From Nitrosospira multiformis (GTDB taxonomy: Bacteria > Pseudomonadota > Gammaproteobacteria > Burkholderiales > Nitrosomonadaceae): a DNA stretch of 64,000 nucleotides. Of the stretch, positions 58,248 through 64,000 are shown piece by piece. A program made the translations under genes and the position numbers. The notes below the pieces were generated by a model that was given only the letters and a program-made list of their open reading frames with translations, was not told the origin of the DNA and did not search any database. Each line of letters begins with the position of its first letter. The stretch's first letter is position 1. The stretch spans positions 40,534 to 104,533 of the forward strand of contig NZ_QAOK01000010.1 of NCBI RefSeq assembly GCF_003050865.1, in the 5' to 3' direction.

Positions 58248-59606
58248 ATGAATGATAACGCCATGCCTTCACAACGTTTTTCCTATTCGTTTTCAATGCT
58301 TCAGCAAATCGCGCAGGATGTCCTGAACCATGCGCGCAAGGGGGGCGCCAGCGCCTGCGAAACCGATGTCTCAGATGGTTTTGGCCAGAATGTCACGGTG
58401 CGGCGGGGAGAGGTGGAAACGATAGAATACAACCGCGACAAGGGACTGTCAGTAACAGTTTATGTCGGGCAGAAACGCGGGAATGCCAGCACCTCGGATT
58501 TTTCGCCGCAGGCGATAAGTGATACGGTCACGGCGGCGCTCTCGATTGCCCGACATACAGCGGTGGACGATTGCGCGGGACTGGCCGATCCCGACTTGCT
58601 GGCGCGAGAATTTCCTGATCTCGAATTGTATTTTCCCTGGGACTTGCCGGTCGAACAGGCAATAGAACTGGCGCAAACCTGCGAAGCGGCCGCATTTGCA
58701 ATCGACAAGCGCATTACCAATTCTGAAGGGGCCAGTGTCTCGCTGGGCGAATCACAGTTTGTCTACGCAAACAGCCTGGGATTCATGGGCGGCTATCCTT
58801 CTTCCCGCCACAGCATCAGCTGTGCGATGATTGCAAGCCACGGTGACAGCATGCAGCGTGACTATTGGTACAGCGTGGCACGTGATGCTTCCGACCTGGA
58901 GCATGCCGATGCAGTCGGGAAGAAAGCCGGAACACGTAGTGTCGGGCGCCTGGGTGCGAAGAAAATCGCTACCTGCGAAGTTCCCGTCCTGTTCGAGGCT
59001 CCGATTGCACCCAGCCTGATCGGGCATTTCGTCGGGGCAGTGAGCGGAGGCAGTCTTTACCGTAAGTCCTCATTTCTCCTCGACAGTATCGGCAAACAGG
59101 TATTTGCGCCCGACATCCAGATACGCGAACGGCCGCATCTGAAAAAAGGCCTGGGCAGCGGACCTTTCGATAATGAAGGGGTAGCGACCCGTGACCGTAA
59201 CATAGTGGAAAATGGGGTGGTACAGGGCTATTTTCTCGGCAGTTACTCCGCCCGCAAACTGGGACTTGTCACAACCGGAAATGCCGGCGGCAGCCATAAC
59301 CTGCTGCTGGACAATGGCGCTGGGGCGACTTTTGCCGAACTCCTCAGGAAAATGGATAAAGGCGTGCTTGTGACCGAATTGCTCGGCCACGGTGTAAACA
59401 ACGTTACCGGCGATTACTCCAGAGGGGCAGCGGGATACTGGGTGGAAGACGGAGAAATCCGCTATCCGGTTGAGGAAATAACGATTGCAGGAAATCTGAA
59501 AGACATGTTGCCTGGCATCTCCGCAGTAGGGAACGATGTAATCGTGCGGGGTTCCAAGCAATGTGGTTCATTGCTCATAGATCGGATGATGATTGCCGGC
59601 GGCTAG
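58248..59606 (+). CDS. pmbA: Metalloprotease-like PmbA (TldE)
   Basis: 452 aa, PmbA subunit of the TldD/TldE complex, which matures modified peptides such as microcin B17 and degrades unfolded peptides. The metal-binding motif lies in TldD; TldE is the non-metal partner. Typical stretches: RRGEVETIEYNRDKGLSVTVYVG, EGASVSLGESQFVYANSLGF, SGGSLYRKSSFLLDSIG, KGLGSGPFDNEGVATRDR and TELLGHGVNNVTGDYSRGAAGYW. Divergent from yjgA. Confidence 0.96.
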   Translation: MNDNAMPSQRFSYSFSMLQQIAQDVLNHARKGGASACETDVSDGFGQNVTVRRGEVETIEYNRDKGLSVTVYVGQKRGNASTSDFSPQAISDTVTAALSIARHTAVDDCAGLADPDLLAREFPDLELYFPWDLPVEQAIELAQTCEAAAFAIDKRITNSEGASVSLGESQFVYANSLGFMGGYPSSRHSISCAMIASHGDSMQRDYWYSVARDASDLEHADAVGKKAGTRSVGRLGAKKIATCEVPVLFEAPIAPSLIGHFVGAVSGGSLYRKSSFLLDSIGKQVFAPDIQIRERPHLKKGLGSGPFDNEGVATRDRNIVENGVVQGYFLGSYSARKLGLVTTGNAGGSHNLLLDNGAGATFAELLRKMDKGVLVTELLGHGVNNVTGDYSRGAAGYWVEDGEIRYPVEEITIAGNLKDMLPGISAVGNDVIVRGSKQCGSLLIDRMMIAGG

Positions 59607-59608
59607 GC

Positions 59609-59621
59609 GTTCAAGTTGAAC
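59609..59621. other. 13-bp palindrome just after pmbA
   Basis: gttcaa-g-ttgaac is a perfect short palindrome beginning 3 bp after the pmbA stop. It is too short for a strong terminator and no T-run follows. Confidence 0.3.
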
Positions 59622-59775
59622 GGGGGCTCCTGATTGGCCTTCCATCCCTTGGTTTCGGTCGAATGCTGCTGCCTGCCTCTTTTTCGCCTTTCTATGTGCT
59701 GTTTCTGTGCTGTTTCTGCGACGCTTTCCGCACGTTTGATATTATTCACCTAAGTTGCCCTGAATTGCCTGAATA

Positions 59776-60822
59776 ATGAATCTGCATTTGCTGGTACCGG
59801 CGCTCTTCTGGCCGGACCCGGCGCTTCCTGAAATCTACCGCGATCTACCCCTGCCCGGCCTGGAGAACCTGCTGGCAAAATGTTCCGTCACAGAAGATAA
59901 ACCGGAGGGGATGGAGGCGTGGCTTTGCCGCGCTTTCGGCGCCACAAAACAGCAGGATTGGCCGGTTGCACCCATTACCCTGCAAACCGATGGCGGAGAG
60001 GACGGAGAAGCGATAAAAACGGAAAAAAATCACTGGATCCGAGCTGATCCGGTGCATTTACGCCTTGAGCGCGACCATATCCTGTTAGCCGACAGCCATG
60101 TTTTTCACATTTCACTGGAAGAAGCCAGGCAATTCACCGGGCTGTTGAACCGCCATTTCTCCGCAAATCAGGGGATAAACCTCTTCCCGCTAAGACCGGA
60201 CCGCTGGTATCTTCGCCTGCTGGAACCGGCCTTGCCGCATACCCATTTACTCAGTGAAGCTGTAAATCGGGATATCCGGAACAAGCTGCCCTTCGGCGCG
60301 AACAATACCTTCTGGCGCAGCCTGATCAATGAAGTTCAGATGTTGCTGCACGAGCACCCTCTGAATCAGACTCGCGAGGCGCGTGGAGAACTTGCAATCA
60401 ACAGCGTCTGGTTCTGGGGAGGGGGGACGCTGCCTGAATCGCTAGTTTCGCCGTATACGCATGTCTGGAGCAACGAGGTTCTTGCAGTTTCGCTGGCCTC
60501 GGCGTGTAATATCGATTACGCGCCCCTTCCTGTCGATGCAACGGTGTGGGAGACCTCTGTCAGGACGGGGAGGCATCTGGTGGTGCTGGATGAATTGCAG
60601 GGAAGAGCCCAATATCGGGACGCGTACGGCTGGCGCGAAAGCATCAAAGAAATGGAGCGGCGGTGGTTTGATCCACTATGGAGGATGCTCAGGCGCGGAC
60701 AATTCGATGAGATAACGCTGACGGCGCCTGGTGAGAGCAGCGACAAAAGTTTCACCGCGAAGCGCAGCGATTCGCGGAAATTCTGGCGCAGGCCCAGACC
60801 CATACTGGCTTATGGAAAGTGA
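59776..60822 (+). CDS. RpfE-like protein (COG4255; often mislabelled phosphoglycerate mutase)
   Basis: 348 aa cytoplasmic protein without signal or membrane parts. Conserved stretches: LLVPALFWPDP near the start, WIRADPVHLRLERDHILLAD, GLLNRHF, RWYLRLLEP, LPFGANNTFWRSLINEVQMLLHEHPLNQTREARGE, the central SVWFWGGGTLP and FDPLWRMLRRGQFDEITLTAP. This matches the RpfE family first noted near Xanthomonas rpf genes; its biochemical role is unknown. In relatives it often precedes recJ; here 440 bp of non-coding DNA and a luxR gene follow. Confidence 0.82.
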   Translation: MNLHLLVPALFWPDPALPEIYRDLPLPGLENLLAKCSVTEDKPEGMEAWLCRAFGATKQQDWPVAPITLQTDGGEDGEAIKTEKNHWIRADPVHLRLERDHILLADSHVFHISLEEARQFTGLLNRHFSANQGINLFPLRPDRWYLRLLEPALPHTHLLSEAVNRDIRNKLPFGANNTFWRSLINEVQMLLHEHPLNQTREARGELAINSVWFWGGGTLPESLVSPYTHVWSNEVLAVSLASACNIDYAPLPVDATVWETSVRTGRHLVVLDELQGRAQYRDAYGWRESIKEMERRWFDPLWRMLRRGQFDEITLTAPGESSDKSFTAKRSDSRKFWRRPRPILAYGK

Positions 60823-61262
60823 CACGGAATACGCCGAAATGTGCCTCTTTTTACCCTCTTTTCCTCCTTTCGAAAAAGCCAGTATCACGCATAATGTCTT
60901 AATCTGCCGGAAAATAAAATACTGATTTTCTGCACAATATTCCTGAAAGTTCCTGGAAGAGTCCTCGCCCTGCAGCGAAGGTTCAACACGGCAAGCGTTC
61001 AGCATAGATAGTTGTCATAGTTTGGAAACGAGCTCACCCTATACTATTATTGTCAAGTCAGGATACGTTAGATGATTTACGCATAGGGGCATTTTCTCCG
61101 GCTCAGTTCCATTTGCCATTAAACAGGAAAGTGCAGGGATAACGGAAGCGTTGCCAGACCCGGTAGCGGGCATGCCATGGGCAGGAATGAGCGGGAACGG
61201 TTGGTAAAGGCTTCACATACAATATCTCAGCTCATAACGCAGAGTATCATGAGAGGGAAATC
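60823..61262. other. 440-bp gap upstream of luxR, no gene
   Basis: No convincing coding frame. The last bases carry the luxR ribosome site (GAGAGGG, five bases before ATG). No lux-box dyad was found, so the regulator gene itself is probably not directly autoinducer-controlled through this region. Confidence 0.5.
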
Positions 61263-61997
61263 ATGGATAATTTGGCCTTATTCGAATCATTGATGAATTG
61301 CGATTCGGTGGACGAATTGCACAGCGCTACCACAACCATTGCCCGCGCAATGGGATTCGAGCATTTTCTGTATGGTGTTCAGGTGAACACTTCTCTTACC
61401 CGTCCTTATCGCTTCATCCTCAGTTGTTATCCGGAGGAGTGGCGTAAACATTATGACAAGGAAGGTTATGCCAATTTCGATCCTACGGTTTCGCATTGCG
61501 CCAGAACGTCTATTCCGATCGTATGGAAGAAAGAGATTTTCAAGGGATGCAAAGAGACACGGGTAAGAAACGAGGCCAAGGATTGCGGGCTGGTCAGCGG
61601 AGCGAGTTTTTCGGTTCATGGCGGACGCGGTGAAGCCGCCATGTTGAGCCTGGCTACCTCCAGGGAGTCGCGTGAGGCGCAGAATGACATTCTCGCCACA
61701 ATGGGTAAAGCACAACTGTTAACCTGCTATCTGCATGAGGCGGTGCAGCGCATTGTCCTCAGTAAAGGTCCGCTACCCGTGAAGAAGACCAACCTGACGG
61801 AAAGGGAACAGGAATGCCTGCTCTGGGCCGCCGAGGGTAAAACCGGATGGGAAATCGCCAACATCGTCAAGATTTCGGAGCGGACAGTAACTTTTCACCT
61901 GCAGAATGCCATCCAGAAACTGGGCGTTGTCAATCGCCAGCAAGCCATATCGCGTGCGCTTTCCATGGGTCTGATCGAGCCCCGTACAATTCGCTAG
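61263..61997 (+). CDS. LuxR-family quorum-sensing transcriptional regulator
   Basis: 244 aa with an N-terminal autoinducer-binding domain and a C-terminal LuxR HTH. The six usual ligand-site residues are present: W60 and Y64 (EEWRKHY), D73 and P74 (FDP), W88 (IPIVWKK) and the glycines of GLVSGASFSVHG. The HTH (LTEREQECLLWAAEGKTGWEIANIV, SERTVTFHLQNAIQKL) spans about 178-235. It should bind an acyl-homoserine lactone and a lux box. The only LuxI gene in the window is 30 kb away at 30871-31503, which has a good lux box, so this is a reasonable partner; linkage alone does not prove it. Confidence 0.94.
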   Translation: MDNLALFESLMNCDSVDELHSATTTIARAMGFEHFLYGVQVNTSLTRPYRFILSCYPEEWRKHYDKEGYANFDPTVSHCARTSIPIVWKKEIFKGCKETRVRNEAKDCGLVSGASFSVHGGRGEAAMLSLATSRESREAQNDILATMGKAQLLTCYLHEAVQRIVLSKGPLPVKKTNLTEREQECLLWAAEGKTGWEIANIVKISERTVTFHLQNAIQKLGVVNRQQAISRALSMGLIEPRTIR

Positions 61998-62092
61998 TGC
62001 GCGTTGCTGCCTGACACTGGCTGACGCCGCCTGACAGTCAGCCTTCCCCTTCTCATCGAAGATGATCTGCGAAGAGCTGGAACTGGCGCTTG

Positions 62093-62926
62093 TCATGACT
62101 CGTTTGCCAGGACGCGGATGAGAGCTTCTGATCCCGGCCTTCTTTCCTTTTCCTGCCCGATCCCGCCAAGCTCCACAATCACGGGCGCATGATCGGACGG
62201 CCGCTCCAGTCTGCGCGTAGCCTTATCTATGACACAAGCCGTGCACATGCTCACAAGCTCGCGGCTCAGCAGGATGTGATCTATCCGCAAACCCATGTTG
62301 CGGCGGAAAGCCATCATTCGATAATCCCACCAGGTAAATGATTTCTCAGGCTGATCGAACAGGCGGAAGCTGTCAATAAAGCCGAGATCCAGCACTTCCT
62401 GGAAGGCCGCGCGCTCCAGCTCGCTGAACAGGACTTTTCCTTCCCATAACTTGCTGTCGTGTACATCGCAGTCTTCCGGAGCGATATTGAAATCCCCCAG
62501 TACCACCAGCTTCCGGTGCCTGCTCAGCATCTCGCGCAGCCATTCCCGCAGCGCTGCAAGCCATCTCAACTTGTATTGATACTTCTCGGACGTAACGTGC
62601 TCCCCATTGGGAACATAGATGCAAACGATGCAAACGTCGTCGTGAACGCCACCAAGAAGACGTTTTTGTGGATCCTCAAAGCCGGGCATGCCGGTAATGA
62701 CTTCGCTCACCGGCTGCCTGCTGAGCAACGCGACGCCATTGTATGTTTTCTGGCCGGAATAGATCGTCTGATAGCCCGCAGCCGCAATCTCGCTTACGGG
62801 GAAATGCTCATCCTGCAGCTTGGTCTCCTGGAGGCACAACACGTCCGGCTGATTCAATGCCAGCCATTCCAGAACCTGCGGAAGGCGAACTTTAAGAGAA
62901 TTTACGTTCCAGGTGGCTATCTTCAT
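62093..62926 (-). CDS. xth: Exodeoxyribonuclease III
   Basis: AP endonuclease/3'-5' exonuclease of the Xth family, base-excision repair. 277 aa from ATG 62926 (MKIATWNVNSLKVRLPQ). Active-site stretches: VLCLQETKLQDEHFP, VCIYVPNGE, LVVLGDFNIAPEDCDVHD and PSDHAPVIVEL. The frame is open upstream to 62965, but the family starts at MKIATWN. Convergent with luxR. Confidence 0.95.
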   Translation of the reverse strand: MKIATWNVNSLKVRLPQVLEWLALNQPDVLCLQETKLQDEHFPVSEIAAAGYQTIYSGQKTYNGVALLSRQPVSEVITGMPGFEDPQKRLLGGVHDDVCIVCIYVPNGEHVTSEKYQYKLRWLAALREWLREMLSRHRKLVVLGDFNIAPEDCDVHDSKLWEGKVLFSELERAAFQEVLDLGFIDSFRLFDQPEKSFTWWDYRMMAFRRNMGLRIDHILLSRELVSMCTACVIDKATRRLERPSDHAPVIVELGGIGQEKERRPGSEALIRVLANES

Positions 62927-63187
62927 GTTCTTTGGTCTGAAGCTGCTGGGCTGAAGTATATCCATTATTCAAAATACTGAACAGTTATCAATTCGCCTTG
63001 TGCTATCATGAAAACGTGTTGCAACGCGGGTTCAACGTTTCGGTATCGATTTCTGACGTGAATCCAGACCCCGTGTCCGGCTCTTCCGGCACTCGCAGGG
63101 CACTTCAGCTCGATTTGCCGACAGTGATATGGGATCGATATCTGGTTTATACATATCCCCTCTCGATAGAATAAAGGCAGGGTGAAC

Positions 63188-63763
63188 ATGGACTCAAGTG
63201 ATTCAGAATTCGGGATCGGCGATTGGCAGCGACTGTTGCGCTCCCTCGGCGAAGACCCCAGTCGCCAGGGTCTGCGCGAAACGCCGGGGCGTGTGGCACG
63301 TGCGTGGACTCACTGGACGCGCGGGTACAAGCAGGATCCCGCGACGATCCTCAAGACGTTCGCAGATGGCGGTGAAAGCTACGACGAATTGATTGTGGTG
63401 AGACAGATACCCGTCTACTCGCACTGCGAACACCACCTCGCCCCCTTTTTTGGCCATGCAACCATCGGGTATCTACCGAGCGGTCATATCGTCGGGTTGT
63501 CCAAATTGACGCGACTGGTCAATTGTTTTGCCGCTCGCCTGCAGGTACAGGAACGCCTGACCCAACAGATTGCACAATCCCTGATCGAGCACCTGCAACC
63601 CAAAGCGGTCGGCGTCATTATCCGCTGCCGCCACATGTGCATGGAATCGAGAGGGATCGCCGTTGCCGGGGAAGAAACGGTAACGTCAGCCATGCTCGGC
63701 GACCTGAAAACAAATGCGGCGCAGCGTGCCGAGTTTATGGCATTGGCCGAACCGCACGAGTAA
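63188..63763 (+). CDS. folE: GTP cyclohydrolase I
   Basis: First enzyme of tetrahydrofolate/tetrahydropterin synthesis; converts GTP to 7,8-dihydroneopterin triphosphate. 191 aa. Zinc and active-site residues: VYSHCEHHLAPFFGHATIGY and RCRHMCMESRGIAVAGEETVT; LSKLTRLVNCFAARLQVQERLTQQIAQSL is also typical. ATG 63188 is preferred; a GTG at 63182 in frame is possible. Confidence 0.96.
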   Translation: MDSSDSEFGIGDWQRLLRSLGEDPSRQGLRETPGRVARAWTHWTRGYKQDPATILKTFADGGESYDELIVVRQIPVYSHCEHHLAPFFGHATIGYLPSGHIVGLSKLTRLVNCFAARLQVQERLTQQIAQSLIEHLQPKAVGVIIRCRHMCMESRGIAVAGEETVTSAMLGDLKTNAAQRAEFMALAEPHE

Positions 63764-63969
63764 CCTAAGGAACCGCTGAAACAACTTTTCCCGCAAAAAA
63801 CGCTTCGCTTCCCAGATGCTGACAGATGCTGATTGACATACTGGGACTCCAAGGGAGCACCCACTCCATTGCCTTATCGGGCATTCCGGCGTCCGTCACA
63901 TTCCATTCATTTTATTTTGTTATAAGCAGCCTGCATGATCCTCATGCACTAACCGGAGCCCCGAAGCCT

Positions 63970-64000
63970 ATGGCATCAGCAAGATACCTCTCCATTTTTT
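63970..64000 (+). CDS. Possible start of a further gene, cut by the window edge
   Basis: An open frame starts ATG GCA TCA GCA AGA TAC and runs out of the window after ten codons (MASARYLSIF). GGAG lies 14 bases upstream, rather far for a ribosome site. Too short to identify. The rest of 63764-63969 holds no gene that can be supported. Confidence 0.2.
   Translation, partial: MASARYLSIF

Overview
The window reads as about 64 kb of a betaproteobacterial chromosome. The best guess is an ammonia oxidiser of the Nitrosospira/Nitrosomonadaceae type. This rests on the ndk-rlmN-rodZ-ispG-hisS-yfgM-bamB-der order, an unlinked LuxI/LuxR pair and a large iron-uptake block. No ammonia-oxidation gene lies here, so the assignment is inference. 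No tRNA, rRNA, CRISPR array or intact insertion sequence was found.

Layout. 1-3671: a partial beta-CASP metallo-beta-lactamase RNase-like gene, a PBP4-type carboxypeptidase (dacB) and an HNH protein. 3783-6925 (minus): rpe, gph and trpE. 7112-7495: apaG. 7514-16683 (minus): the core block ndk, rlmN, rodZ, ispG, hisS, yfgM, bamB, der. 16852-20321 (minus): a ChaN-PDZ protein coupled to an M1 peptidase. 20439-26172: divergent purL and nnrE/nnrD.

26335-32177 is an accessory and regulatory stretch. It holds a single-domain response regulator, a frameshifted EAL remnant, a Crp-like regulator, a 2-Cys peroxiredoxin with a ferritin-like protein, a small acidic ORF with a very strong ribosome site, and an acyl-homoserine-lactone synthase. 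The synthase stop overlaps the start of a degenerate receiver-like protein, and a near-consensus lux box lies upstream of it. The only LuxR-type regulator is 30 kb away, at 61263-61997.

32178-39241 (minus) is an iron/copper block: hemP, bfd, bfr, a DUF2325 protein, a two-domain multicopper oxidase, a DUF4198 protein, a PepSY-type membrane protein and a TonB-dependent siderophore receptor. Fur-box-like sites precede hemP and the oxidase.

39492-53324 (plus) is a surface-polysaccharide cluster. It has a Wzm/Wzt exporter, a very large methyltransferase-kinase-rhamnosyltransferase gene broken by a one-base frameshift in an AT-rich stretch, five smaller glycosyltransferase-type genes, a VapC toxin remnant, and an epimerase-like gene overlapping arfB. 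53354-55381 (minus) is a two-component pair. The rest is an esterase, a Tat-exported transglutaminase-like protein, yjgA, pmbA, an RpfE-like gene, luxR, xth and folE.
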